Below, piece after piece: positions 1 through 7,675 of a stretch of DNA of 28,988 nucleotides. The number at the start of each line of letters is the position of its first letter. Position 1 is the first letter of the stretch. Below the pieces are notes generated by a model, which saw only the letters and a list, made by a program, of their open reading frames with translations, was not told where the DNA came from and did no database searches. The DNA lies in the NCBI GenBank assembly GCA_934667425.1, contig CAKULV010000039.1:1-28988 (forward strand), written 5' to 3'. Source of the DNA: an uncultured Kiritimatiellota bacterium (lineage in GTDB: Bacteria; Verrucomicrobiota; Kiritimatiellia; RFP12; UBA1067). The position numbers and the translations under genes were made by a program.

Positions 1-1439
1 TCGAGGATGTAGCGCGGCTGCCCATGCTCTCTGCACCAGTCGTTCGGATCGTTTCGGATCTGCGAATCCCTGTTGACTGTCACGGAGTAGCGTTCCATGA
101 TCCATTCGATGGGCGACTTGCCATTCACCTGCCAATCGTAGGCGCGTAGCGGGATGTTGAAAATCCGGATCTTGTCATTGTAGACGATGACGCTCCTGTC
201 CTCTTTGCCATTGGTCTTTCCGAATCGCATCTGCCGGACAGTTGGCGCGGCAGCATCATCCTCGATGATTACGGAAGGATGCGGCTCTATGCTTTCGTAG
301 TCGAGGTGAAGCGCGGCAAGTTTCCTCCCGGCCGCAGCAAACGCCTTGAATGCCTTTGTGTCCTCAACCAACGGCAGGCGCGGCAAAGACTTCTGCAAGT
401 CGGAAGCAAACCGTTCACGGTATTCCCTTGCGTGCAAAAGGCCGTAGACGTAATAGAAGACATCTTCCTTCGTCGTGCGAGGGCCATACTGAGTACGTAC
501 ACGATGAAGAATAAAATCGGTTATTGCATCACGCCGAGAATATTCTCCTGCCTTCTGATCAAACAGTGAAAGCATCTCATGTTCGTTCTTCTCATACCAG
601 TAAAGAGGAAAGCACTGGGTCCCTGATTCCAATATGTGAAGATCTGGAATGGTGTCCGTAATGAATACAGAGAATGTGCGTGCCCCCACGCCCGAAACGC
701 AGATTACCAAATTCCTGCTTTGAGGAGTAGGGAAGAGACGGGGAATCTGATACACCATGTCATTGAAGGCGCGGTCAAAATAATAGTGCTGCTTTACGAA
801 GGGGCGATATATTGCCATTCGGATACACTCTGGCTGAAACGGGTGTTTCCTGCACTTTTCAAAGTCATTTCGCAAACCTCTCGTCCAGCTGATTTTAGTC
901 GGATCTAGCTGAATGACCGCCTCCCCCGAACATCCGGGAGACTCTTTTCTTACCGACAACAACGTATCGATGTTTGAGTTGTAGAAGCCTATCATTGAGG
1001 CTATGTTACGTTCAAGGGCCTGACGTGAGTAGTTATAGACCCAGCTGTCTCTGTTAGTCTTCACGCCACACGAATAAGAGGGTGCGAAAATTGTGTTCAT
1101 GTTCTTGGCATTTTTGTCACCCAGCGGAATGAACGTGTTGAAAAGGTCATCCCGCTGGTTGATCCAGTCGCCAACTTCATTGGGCTCGATTGAGGACAAG
1201 CGCATCTTGTCGGAAAGGATCGACCCCAAGTCTTGGATCGTCCTGAGCTTGTCCTCGCGGGTCAGGTAGTCACCGATGTCCCTGTAGAGAATCGAGGCAA
1301 GGTCGTTCGAGCCTTGCTTCGGTTTCCGTACAAGGATCGTGATGGCGATGGGCGTACGCGAACCTTCGCCAAAGACATTGCCAGCTTCTTTGCGGCGTTG
1401 TTCCCCTGACGTTCGGCAATTTCCCCTCAAATTGAACAC
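1..1439 (-). pseudogene. Type ISP restriction-modification enzyme, C-terminal half only (5' truncated; 3' end runs off the window)
   Basis: Reading the minus strand gives one open frame of about 480 codons, from about 1439 down to base 1. It starts inside the adenine methyltransferase part with VFNLRGN...RTSGEQRR and GEGSRTPIAITILVRKP. It continues through DIGDYLTRE, FIPLGDKN, MIGFYNSNIDTLL, YRPFVKQHYYFDRAFN, NLVICVSGVG, LHILESGTQCFPLYWYE, and ends with KEDVFYYVYGLLHAREYRERF and SPIEWIMERYSV. These match, from memory of the family, the methyltransferase end, target-recognition region and C-terminal domain of single-chain type ISP enzymes (LlaBIII-like), which translocate on DNA and methylate or cleave it. 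The nuclease, helicase and most of the methyltransferase core are missing. A TAG stop (1440-1442) sits directly before the first homologous codon, so the fragment cannot be expressed from upstream as it stands. It may be a silent specificity cassette or debris left by recombination. Confidence 0.85.
1417..1434. other. Palindromic 6-6-6 site at the truncation point, candidate tyrosine-recombinase crossover site
   Basis: CAATTT-CCCCTC-AAATTG has two perfect 6-bp inverted arms around a 6-bp spacer. That is the layout of the inner part of tyrosine-recombinase core sites such as dif. It lies within 5 bp of the point where homology of the type ISP gene ends, and about 140 bp from a tyrosine recombinase start codon. 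On the coding strand it spells the conserved NLRGN residues, so part of the symmetry could come from codon choice. No second copy is seen in this window. Confidence 0.4.
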
Positions 1440-1509
1440 CTACAGGAAAATATGATATGAAAAGAGACAAGCAAATCGTATGAGCCGTAAGGGAAAACTC
1501 CATAAAGCC

Positions 1510-1554
1510 TTTGCGTTCTTTGCGACCTTTGCGGCAAACAATTTGCGGCAAACA
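1510..1554 (+). repeat. Four direct TTTGCG repeats upstream of the recombinase gene
   Basis: TTTGCG begins at 1510, 1519, 1528 and 1542. The last two are longer and identical (TTTGCGGCAAACA). The spacings are 9, 9 and 14 bp. The same heptamer TTTGCGG recurs at 2518 and, inverted, ends at 2576, on the other side of the recombinase gene. Direct repeats beside an integrase gene can be arm-type binding sites or autoregulatory operators. However, runs of the form CTTTGCGTTCTTTGCG are also common intergenic filler in bacterial genomes, so the role is open. Confidence 0.5.
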
Positions 1555-1574
1555 CACAGAAAGGAAAACAAGTA

Positions 1575-2506
1575 ATGACATGCAAAAAATGGATCGAAAA
1601 GTGGGTCGAACAGAAAAGTCCAATGGTGAAAGAATCGACGTTCGCCGCCTACTCGAACATCCTCGTCAACCACCTCCTGCCCAAGTTCGGGGAGCTTGAA
1701 CTGTCCGAAATCACGGAAGAGCGGATGCAGGAATATGTCTTCACACTCGTAAAGGAAGGACGGCTTGACGGGAAGGGCGGACTCAATCCCCGTTCGGCGA
1801 AAGACGTGCTGATCGTCCTGAAGACAACGCTTCGGGACGCCATGCGGGCAAAGGAACTGCCCCGCATGATCTACGACGTCCGTGTGCCAACCACGCGGCA
1901 GATCGAACGTGTCCCGCTCCTTGACCGCAAGGAACAGGAACCTTGGTCCAGGCGATCTACCTTGACTTCTCGTCAAAGAGCGCGGGGATTCTCCTTTGCC
2001 TCTACACGGGACTTCGCATCGGCGAGTTGTGCGCCCTGCAATGGAAGGACATTGATTTCGACAACAAGCTCCTCCGCGTCCGCCAGACAGTCCAGCGCAT
2101 CTATCGAAAGCAGCTCAATGGCACGGGACGGTCCAAGGTCGTGATCGCCGCACCCAAAAGCCGCACGTCGGCACGCGACATCCCACTTGCGCCGATTCTG
2201 CTTCCTGTGCTGGAGCGACTTCGGCAGGAAGATGCGGAAGCCTATTTCATCGGCGGTCGCATGAAGTGTTCGGAGGTTCGCACGTATCGGGAGTTCTACG
2301 ACCGCTTTCTCGCGCGAAACAACCTGACGCACATTCGCTTCCACGCCTTGCGACACACATTTGCGACGCGCTGCATCGAGGCGGGCGGCGATTGCAAGAC
2401 CGTGAGCGAACTGCTCGGACATTCAACCGTCAACTTGACATTGAACCTCTACGTCCATCCGCAAATGGCGCAAAAGCGCCAATGCATCGAGAGCCTAAGC
2501 TATTGA
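1575..2506 (+). pseudogene. Tyrosine recombinase/integrase, broken by a -1 frameshift
   Basis: The start is ATG 1575 behind AAGGAAAA (1561-1568). The first frame (to about 1940) gives the N-terminal core-binding domain: KKWIEKWVEQK, STFAAYSNILVNHLLPKFG, then RKEQE. The catalytic domain continues in the -1 frame from about 1940 to the stop at 2506. It carries the first catalytic arginine in TGLRIGELCALQWKDI, HALRHTFATR (box II His/Arg), LGHSTVNLTLNLYVHP with the second His, and the nucleophile Tyr. Joined, the protein would be about 310 residues, normal for phage-type integrases. One missing base near 1938-1942 explains the break. I see no slippery heptamer, so programmed frameshifting is unlikely. 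A sequencing or assembly error remains possible because both halves look otherwise intact. It would cut and rejoin DNA at att or inversion sites, possibly the palindrome at 1417-1434. Confidence 0.85.
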
Positions 2507-2517
2507 CAACAGCTCAG

Positions 2518-2576
2518 TTTGCGGAATGATAGATGATGCTCTGTACACGAATTCACGCTTGCTATTGTTCCGCAAA
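2518..2576. promoter_or_regulatory. 9-bp inverted repeat TTTGCGGAA / TTCCGCAAA between the recombinase and fic genes
   Basis: TTTGCGGAA (2518-2526) and its exact complement TTCCGCAAA (2568-2576) bracket 41 bp. The right arm lies inside the spacer of the candidate fic promoter. The Fic protein begins with a helix-turn-helix, so this could be its own operator. Because TTTGCGG also occurs upstream of the recombinase, the pair could instead belong to the recombinase. Confidence 0.4.
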
Positions 2577-2587
2577 TAAGGTATCAT
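2559..2587 (+). promoter_or_regulatory. Candidate promoter for fic
   Basis: TTGCTA (2559-2564), a 17-bp spacer, then TATCAT (2582-2587). The -10 box overlaps the annotated ATG at 2586. If this promoter is used, the mRNA would begin near or just before the second in-frame ATG at 2595 and be essentially leaderless. No Shine-Dalgarno sequence is visible before either ATG. Confidence 0.4.
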
Positions 2588-3524
2588 GCGCAATATGAAT
2601 GAAAGCGGAATAGTCTTCCAATCAAGTGAAGAGACGGCAAGGCGGTGGGGAATATCTGACCGCAGGGTGCGCATCCTCTGCGAAAGCGGACTCGTTGCGG
2701 GGGCTGTCCGTGACGGCAAGTCGTGGAAGATTCCACAGCCTGCCGCAAAGCCCCGCGATGGTCGAACCATGCGCAGACTCGGCATTCCCCCCACCCTGCG
2801 CGGATGCATGGCGGAGATTGACACCCTGAAAGAACAGCTCGCCGTAAAACGTCCCCTCACAGACGGCGAACGCGAGCAACTGCGCAATGCGTTCCTTGTC
2901 GACTACACTTATTCGTCAAACGCAATCGAGGGGAACACCCTGACGCTCAGCGAAACGGCGCTGGTTCTTTCCGGCATGACAATAGGCGAGAAACCGCTCA
3001 AGGATCATCTGGAGGCGACAGGCCATCGCGATGCATTCTGCTTTCTGGAGGATTTCGTGAAGTCGGGCGATTCCATCAGCGAGGCATTTGTTCGTCAGCT
3101 CCATTCGCTCGTTCTTGCGGACAAGCCGATGGACAAAGGCGTCTACCGGCGCATCCCCGTCATCATTGCCGGAGCAGTCCATACACCGCCGCAGCCGTAT
3201 CTCGTTGCGCCGATGATGGAGGCATGGGTACGGGACTTGCAGGCAACCCGGCTTCATCCGCTTGTCGCCGCCGCAGAGTTCCATATCCGCTTTGAGGCAA
3301 TCCATCCCTTCATTGACGGCAATGGAAGGACTGGCCGTCTCTTGGTGAATTTTGTCCTGATGAGGGCGGGCTATCTGCCAATCAGCATCAAGTATGAAAA
3401 CCGGCGTGCCTATTATGACGCATTCACCGCGTATCACAGGGATGGTGACCTTTTGCCGATGCTCGGCATATTTGCCGAAAGGGAACGGCAGCGGCTTGCG
3501 GACCATCTATCCATAATTGGATGA
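2586..3524 (+). CDS. Fic-domain protein (AMP/NMP transferase) with N-terminal helix-turn-helix
   Basis: Fic enzymes usually transfer AMP from ATP to hydroxyl side chains of target proteins. Residues 15-50 (ETARRWGISDRRVRILCESG...WKIP) form an excisionase/MerR-like DNA-binding head. Residues 111-117 (SNAIEGN) fit the (S/T)xxxE(G/N) inhibitory motif, placed N-terminal to the Fic core as in class II Fic proteins. The substrate-positioning flap is near GVYRRIPV (185-192). The catalytic loop HPFIDGNGRTGR (240-251) is complete, with the His, acidic residue, Asn and both Arg present, so the enzyme should be active and self-inhibited. The start is 2586, or 2595 if the promoter overlaps the first ATG. 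It lies 80 bp after a broken recombinase and just before rpsL, so it is probably carried on the same accessory DNA. No separate antitoxin gene is visible. The target is unknown. Confidence 0.9.
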   Translation: MRNMNESGIVFQSSEETARRWGISDRRVRILCESGLVAGAVRDGKSWKIPQPAAKPRDGRTMRRLGIPPTLRGCMAEIDTLKEQLAVKRPLTDGEREQLRNAFLVDYTYSSNAIEGNTLTLSETALVLSGMTIGEKPLKDHLEATGHRDAFCFLEDFVKSGDSISEAFVRQLHSLVLADKPMDKGVYRRIPVIIAGAVHTPPQPYLVAPMMEAWVRDLQATRLHPLVAAAEFHIRFEAIHPFIDGNGRTGRLLVNFVLMRAGYLPISIKYENRRAYYDAFTAYHRDGDLLPMLGIFAERERQRLADHLSIIG

Positions 3525-3581
3525 TAATCTGTCGCTTGCGCAAGGTGGTTTCCGGGCGGTTTTTACGCGGAAATTGAGCCC

Positions 3582-3610
3582 TTGCACCGAGTTGCATTTT
3601 TTGGTATATT
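3582..3610 (+). promoter_or_regulatory. Promoter of rpsL-rpsG
   Basis: TTGCAC (3582-3587), a 17-bp spacer, and GG-TATATT (3605-3610), followed by a short leader with AAAGGAAAT before the rpsL ATG. The arrangement resembles the tRNA-Pro promoter at 23443-23471. Confidence 0.7.
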
Positions 3611-3648
3611 ACACCCTTGTTTTTCGAACCTAAAGGAAATTGAGCTAA

Positions 3649-4035
3649 ATGCCGACGATCAATCAGTTGATTCGCAAGGGGAGACAGCCACTTGCAAAGC
3701 ATTCAAAATCTCCTGCGCTGAAGGAGTGCCCTCAGCGTCGTGGAGTGTGTCTCGTCGTAAAGACGATGACCCCCAAGAAGCCTAACTCCGCACTTCGTAA
3801 GGTTGCCCGTGTGCGTCTCACCACAGGCACGGAAGTTACGGCATACATCCCTGGCGAGGGCCATAACCTCCAGGAACACTCCGTCGTTCTCGTGCGTGGT
3901 GGCCGTGTGAAGGACTTGCCGGGCGTTCGTTACCACATCATTCGCGGCAAGCTTGACTCCCTTGGCGTTAGCGGGCGCAATCGCAGCCGCTCCAAGTACG
4001 GTATGAAACGCCAGAAGAAGGAAGAAGGAAAGTAA
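3649..4035 (+). CDS. rpsL: 30S ribosomal protein S12
   Basis: S12 sits at the decoding centre of the small subunit and monitors codon-anticodon pairing. The 128-residue protein has the family N-terminus MPTINQLIRKGR, the loop TPKKPNSALRK, GEGHNLQEHS and GRVKDLPGVRYH, ending in the basic tail RSRSKYGMKRQKK. The lysines where streptomycin-resistance substitutions usually occur (in PKKPNS and GRVKDLP) are the wild-type residues, so resistance through S12 is not predicted. It has its own promoter and is followed after 3 bp by rpsG, so the two are co-transcribed. The usual next genes of the str operon, fusA and tuf, are not here. Confidence 0.98.
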   Translation: MPTINQLIRKGRQPLAKHSKSPALKECPQRRGVCLVVKTMTPKKPNSALRKVARVRLTTGTEVTAYIPGEGHNLQEHSVVLVRGGRVKDLPGVRYHIIRGKLDSLGVSGRNRSRSKYGMKRQKKEEGK

Positions 4036-4038
4036 GCC

Positions 4039-4548
4039 ATGTCCCGCAGATCCAAGAAGATTGAAAAGCGCGTAACGCTTGATCCGAAGTACAACTCAGA
4101 GCTTGTCGCCCACATGATCCGCGTCATCATGAAGGATGGCAAGAAGACCACCGCAGAGAGGATTGTCTATGGCGCAATCGACAAGATCAAGGATTTGATC
4201 GAGAAGACGCCGGACAAGTTCGTGAAGGACGAAAAGAAGTTCACCGATCCGCTTGAGGTGCTTACGGTCGCCATTGACCAGATGAAGCCCCAGGTCGAGG
4301 TCAAGACTCGCCGTGTCGGCGGCACCACGTATCCAGTGCCTGTGCCGATCGCCGCGAATCGTCAGCTTTCGCTTGCACTCCGCTGGACTGTCACGTACGC
4401 TTCCGGGCGTCACGGCATGGGCATGCCCGCCGCCGTCGCCGCCGAAGTGGTCGATGCGTTCCAGGGTCAGGGCAACGTCATCAAGAAGCGTGACGATGTC
4501 CACAAGATGGCTCAGGCTAACAAGGCATTTGCCCACTACGCATGGTAA
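4039..4548 (+). CDS. rpsG: 30S ribosomal protein S7
   Basis: S7 nucleates assembly of the 30S head and contacts the E site. The sequence has DPKYNSELVAHMIRVIMKDGKKTTAERIVYGA, then KPQVEVKTRRVGGTTYPVPV, RQLSLALRW and the C-terminal VIKKRDDVHKMAQANKAFAHYAW, all classical S7. At 169 residues it is about a dozen longer than the common 156. The extra length is a charged insert around KTPDKFVKDEKKFTDP, after the second helix. The gene follows rpsL by 3 bp and ends 26 bp before a strong terminator, so the operon is only two genes long. Confidence 0.98.
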   Translation: MSRRSKKIEKRVTLDPKYNSELVAHMIRVIMKDGKKTTAERIVYGAIDKIKDLIEKTPDKFVKDEKKFTDPLEVLTVAIDQMKPQVEVKTRRVGGTTYPVPVPIAANRQLSLALRWTVTYASGRHGMGMPAAVAAEVVDAFQGQGNVIKKRDDVHKMAQANKAFAHYAW

Positions 4549-4574
4549 CGTTGGTAAAACGAGGTTCGGAAAGC

Positions 4575-4606
4575 ATCCCTCCGCAATTGGCGGAGGGATT
4601 TTTTTT
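4575..4606 (+). terminator. Rho-independent terminator of rpsL-rpsG
   Basis: A perfect 10-bp stem, ATCCCTCCGC / GCGGAGGGAT, with loop AATTG, runs straight into a T tract. It is the clearest intrinsic terminator in the window. Confidence 0.93.
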
Positions 4607-4607
4607 A

Positions 4608-4618
4608 TGTGGTATAAT
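4608..4618 (+). promoter_or_regulatory. Extended -10 promoter before the rhamnosidase gene
   Basis: ATGTGGTATAAT: TATAAT at 4613-4618 with TG two to four bases upstream. No -35 box stands out at the right distance, because that stretch is the terminator stem. The TGTGG-TATAAT form recurs before rlmB and tRNA-Val. Confidence 0.6.
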
Positions 4619-4686
4619 GTCCGCCGACGTTTCTCCAGCGACGCTGTCTGCCTCGCTGCGGAACGGATAGCGACATGGAGTGCAAG

Positions 4687-6414
4687 ATGATGCGTTTTTC
4701 GGCAGTTTCTGCGTTTGCCAGTGTGGCGGCATTGCTCGCCCATTCGGCTGTCCGCGCAGATGGGAACGTGGCGGTTGGCGGCGATCCATACGATTACAAA
4801 GAGCTTGCTGTGACCTCGGCCTGCCCGGTGGAGATCGCGCCGGGACTGTTCGACTTTGGGAAGGACGGCATCGGTTGGCTGGAGTTGCATGATGCGCCCA
4901 AAGGGGCCTATGCCATTACGATCGGCGAGATGACAAATGCCGGAGGGCGTGTCGCAAATCCGTATCCAGGATCGACAATCCGCTGCCAGACCGTAGGAGG
5001 CTGGGTGGACAGGCCGATGTACCGGTTCAGGATGCCGGCAGACCCTTGGAACCTCATTGGGTATGACATCGACAATGCGCCGGCGATCGCATTGCCGAAA
5101 TGGGCGCAGATCGTATTCCCGTTCCGCTATGCGCAAGTTCGCAAGGCCCCGGCCGGACTCAAGGCCGAGAACCTCGTGCGCAAGATGGTGCATTATCCGA
5201 TCGACATGGCCCAGTCCTCGTTCAAGTGCGACAACGCAGTCCTAAACGGGCTCTACGACTTCTTCAAGTACTCGATCCTTGCCACGAGCTTCTGCGGCGT
5301 GTACGTGGATGGCGACCGCGAGCGGACTCCGTATGAGGCGGATGCCTACATCAACCAGCTGTGCCAGTACGCGATCGACGCAGACTACTCTCTTGCGCGC
5401 AAAAGCCACGAATGGCTGATGGAGCATCCCACGTGGCCGACCGAATGGAAGCAGCATTCGATAATGATTGCTTGGGCGGACTGGATGTGGACCGGAGATA
5501 CGCGGTCTATCGCAAAGTACTGGAAGTCCCTTTCGGAAGACAAGCTGCTGTCCCAATATGCCCGCCCTGCGGACGGGCTCCTGCTTACCGGCGGCGAGCG
5601 ACAGAAGGGGTGCGTGATACCGGATGGCGGCGACATCGTGGATTGGCCGCCGGCAGAGCGCGATGGCTTCGACATGAGGCCGGTAAATGGCGTCATAAAC
5701 GCATTCCACTACCGCAACCTTGTGGAACTCTCCCAGATGGCGGCCGCGTTGGGCAAGAGCGATGAGTCCCGACGATTCCTCGAGAAGTCGAGGGAAGTGC
5801 GCGATGCATACCGCAATGTGTTCCTCAATCCGGAGACTGGACTCTTCGTTGACGGGGAAGGTTCGCGTCATTCGTCGCTGCATGTCAACGCGGCGGCGGT
5901 GGCTTTCGGGCTTGCAGAGCCCGCCGAGATGCCGAATGCCGTCGCATTCCTCGAGAAGAAGGGGCTTGTCTGCAGCGTGTACTTCGCCCAGTATCTGCTT
6001 GAGGCCTTCTGCAAGGCGGATCGTGCGGACATAGCGGTTCGGCTGATGGCTTCCGGAGGCAAGCGCAGCTGGAAGGCAATGATGGATTTCGGTTCCACGA
6101 TATCAATGGAGGCGTGGAACATGGAGGCCAAACCGAATCAGGACCTGAACCATGCGTGGGGGTCGGTCCCATTGAACATCATTTCCCGCTTCATACTTGG
6201 CGTCACTCCGATGACCCCGGGATTTGGCAGGATATCCATCGCGCCGCAGCCCGGCGGACTCAAGAAGATTGCGGCGAGAGTGCCGACGGCAAAGGGCGTT
6301 GTCTCGATTGAGATTGATGGCGCCCGCCTGACTGTCGGCACACCTGCGCCATCGCGTATCGTCTGGCGAGGCAAGGCCCTCGATGTGGAGGCTGGAGCGC
6401 ACTCCTTCGATTGA
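4687..6414 (+). CDS. Exported GH78-family alpha-L-rhamnosidase-like protein
   Basis: This is probably an inverting glycosidase that removes terminal alpha-L-rhamnose from plant or bacterial glycans. ATG 4687 is preferred over the in-frame ATG 4675: GGAG (4678-4681) stands 5 bp before it, and the protein then starts MMRFSAVSAFASVAALLAHSAVRA, a clean signal peptide. After a beta-rich N-terminal part, the (alpha/alpha)6 barrel includes YVDGDRERTPYEADAYINQ, where the DxxRE motif carries the likely general acid Glu. Later come SMEAWNMEAKPNQDLNHAWGS, matching the family's second catalytic Glu and NHxxxGS region, and a C-terminal beta domain (FGRISIAPQPGG). At about 575 residues it is short for GH78, lacking the extra N-terminal modules of larger enzymes. 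It is transcribed alone, from the promoter at 4613. Family assignment is firm; the substrate is inferred. Confidence 0.8.
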   Translation: MMRFSAVSAFASVAALLAHSAVRADGNVAVGGDPYDYKELAVTSACPVEIAPGLFDFGKDGIGWLELHDAPKGAYAITIGEMTNAGGRVANPYPGSTIRCQTVGGWVDRPMYRFRMPADPWNLIGYDIDNAPAIALPKWAQIVFPFRYAQVRKAPAGLKAENLVRKMVHYPIDMAQSSFKCDNAVLNGLYDFFKYSILATSFCGVYVDGDRERTPYEADAYINQLCQYAIDADYSLARKSHEWLMEHPTWPTEWKQHSIMIAWADWMWTGDTRSIAKYWKSLSEDKLLSQYARPADGLLLTGGERQKGCVIPDGGDIVDWPPAERDGFDMRPVNGVINAFHYRNLVELSQMAAALGKSDESRRFLEKSREVRDAYRNVFLNPETGLFVDGEGSRHSSLHVNAAAVAFGLAEPAEMPNAVAFLEKKGLVCSVYFAQYLLEAFCKADRADIAVRLMASGGKRSWKAMMDFGSTISMEAWNMEAKPNQDLNHAWGSVPLNIISRFILGVTPMTPGFGRISIAPQPGGLKKIAARVPTAKGVVSIEIDGARLTVGTPAPSRIVWRGKALDVEAGAHSFD

Positions 6415-6452
6415 CGTGCCAATGCGGTTTGCCGCCAGCAGAAGCCGGAATA

Positions 6453-6461
6453 TGGTAGAAT
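6453..6461 (+). promoter_or_regulatory. Weak extended -10 promoter before prfB
   Basis: TGGTAGAAT (-10 TAGAAT, 6456-6461), 28 bp before the prfB ATG. No good -35 box is seen. It has the same TGG context as the other promoters in the window. Confidence 0.45.
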
Positions 6462-6489
6462 ACGCAAGAATTAATTTAGAAAGAATGTC

Positions 6490-7635
6490 ATGGCTGAAGA
6501 AACTAAAGAGAAGCTTCTTGAATTTGAGGCTGTCAGGGATCGGGTGGAATCGCTCAAGAAGTCTGTCTCGGAGATGGCGGAGTACATCGGGGTAGATGCC
6601 CGCCGCAAGCGCCTTGCGCAACTGGAAGCACAGCAGGCGGAGCCTGATTTCTGGAACAACCAGGCGAAAGCCAAGGAGGTCATTGCGGCGACCAACGCGG
6701 AAAGGGCGTATACCGCGCCTTTCGATTCGCTGGTCAAGGCCGTTGACGACGCCGGCGTGATGCTTGAGCTCGCCGAGATGGAGGGCGACCTGTCCGGCCA
6801 GCAGAGTGCGCTTGGCGATACGCTGGCGGAGTGTGCCAAGGCGGACGGCTTCTTCTCGAAGATACGCCTCCAGTCGCTTCTCGGCGGGAAGTTCGACGCG
6901 TGCAACGTGTTCGTGAAGCTCCACGCCGGGCAGGGCGGCACCGAGGCGTGCGATTGGGTCTCGATGCTTTACCGCATGTACAAGCGATATGCCGAGGATC
7001 AGGGGTGGAAGGTCGAGGAGTACGACAGCCAGCCCGGCGAAGAGGCGGGGCTGAAGGACGTCTACTTCAGGGTCGAGGGCCCGTACGCATTCGGCATGAT
7101 GAAGGCGGAGCGCGGGATCCACAGGCTGGTGCGGATATCGCCGTTTGACGCAAACAAGCGGCGGCAGACGTCCTTTGCGTCCATGGAGACCGTCGCCGAG
7201 ATAAATGAGGACATAGACGTTGAGATCAGGGACGAGGATCTTCGCATAGATACGTACCGCAGCGGCGGAGCGGGCGGACAGCACGTGAACAAGACCGACT
7301 CCGCGGTGCGCCTCACGCACCTCCCCACAGGAATCGTGGTGGCCTGCCAGAAGGAGCGTTCGCAGCACATGAACAAGGAAAAGGCGATGAACATGCTGCG
7401 CGCCCAGCTGTACGAGTACTATGAAGACCAGAAGAAGGCCGAGATGGATCGCTTCTACGGTGCAAAGAGCGAGAACGGCTGGGGCAGCCAGATCCGCTCC
7501 TACGTGTTCTGCCCGTACACGATGGTCAAGGACCTGCGCACAGAGTGCGAGACGAGTGATGTCAATGGCGTCATGGACGGGCACATACAGCCGTTCATCG
7601 AGGCGTGGCTCCAGATGAAGGCGAAAGAGGGCTGA
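6490..7635 (+). CDS. prfB: Peptide chain release factor 2, encoded without the programmed frameshift
   Basis: RF2 reads UGA and UAA stop codons and triggers peptide release. The SPF tripeptide that sets this specificity is at 217-219 (RISPFDANKRRQTSF). The catalytic GGQ is at 262-264 (RSGGAGGQHVNKTDSAV). The N-terminal coiled region contains EPDFWNN, as in RF2 and not RF1. In many bacteria an in-frame UGA near codon 26 forces +1 frameshifting that autoregulates prfB. Here the frame is continuous through that place (EMAEYIGVDARRKRL), so this control is absent. The gene itself ends in TGA. At 381 residues it is slightly longer than E. coli RF2 (365). It heads a closely spaced run of genes continuing into argF and pyrB. 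Confidence 0.96.
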   Translation: MAEETKEKLLEFEAVRDRVESLKKSVSEMAEYIGVDARRKRLAQLEAQQAEPDFWNNQAKAKEVIAATNAERAYTAPFDSLVKAVDDAGVMLELAEMEGDLSGQQSALGDTLAECAKADGFFSKIRLQSLLGGKFDACNVFVKLHAGQGGTEACDWVSMLYRMYKRYAEDQGWKVEEYDSQPGEEAGLKDVYFRVEGPYAFGMMKAERGIHRLVRISPFDANKRRQTSFASMETVAEINEDIDVEIRDEDLRIDTYRSGGAGGQHVNKTDSAVRLTHLPTGIVVACQKERSQHMNKEKAMNMLRAQLYEYYEDQKKAEMDRFYGAKSENGWGSQIRSYVFCPYTMVKDLRTECETSDVNGVMDGHIQPFIEAWLQMKAKEG

Positions 7636-7675
7636 TCGGCCGTTTGGAATTCGCATTTGGATTAAAGGAAGAAAG

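Noticed and set aside
1432..1456. TTGAAC with TATGAT as a recombinase promoter
   Set aside because: The spacer is 13 bp, too short for a normal promoter; only the -10-like box is credible.
1930..1950. Programmed -1 frameshifting in the recombinase
   Set aside because: No X-XXY-YYZ heptamer is present at the frame change, and this integrase type does not normally use it.
1440..1976. 178-codon minus-strand frame across the recombinase region
   Set aside because: It overlaps well-supported recombinase sequence on the other strand and ends exactly at the truncation point; its protein has no recognisable features.
3535..3544. CTTGCGCAAG palindrome between fic and rpsL as a terminator or att site
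   Set aside because: It is short, has no T tract, and has no matching copy at the left end of the accessory region.
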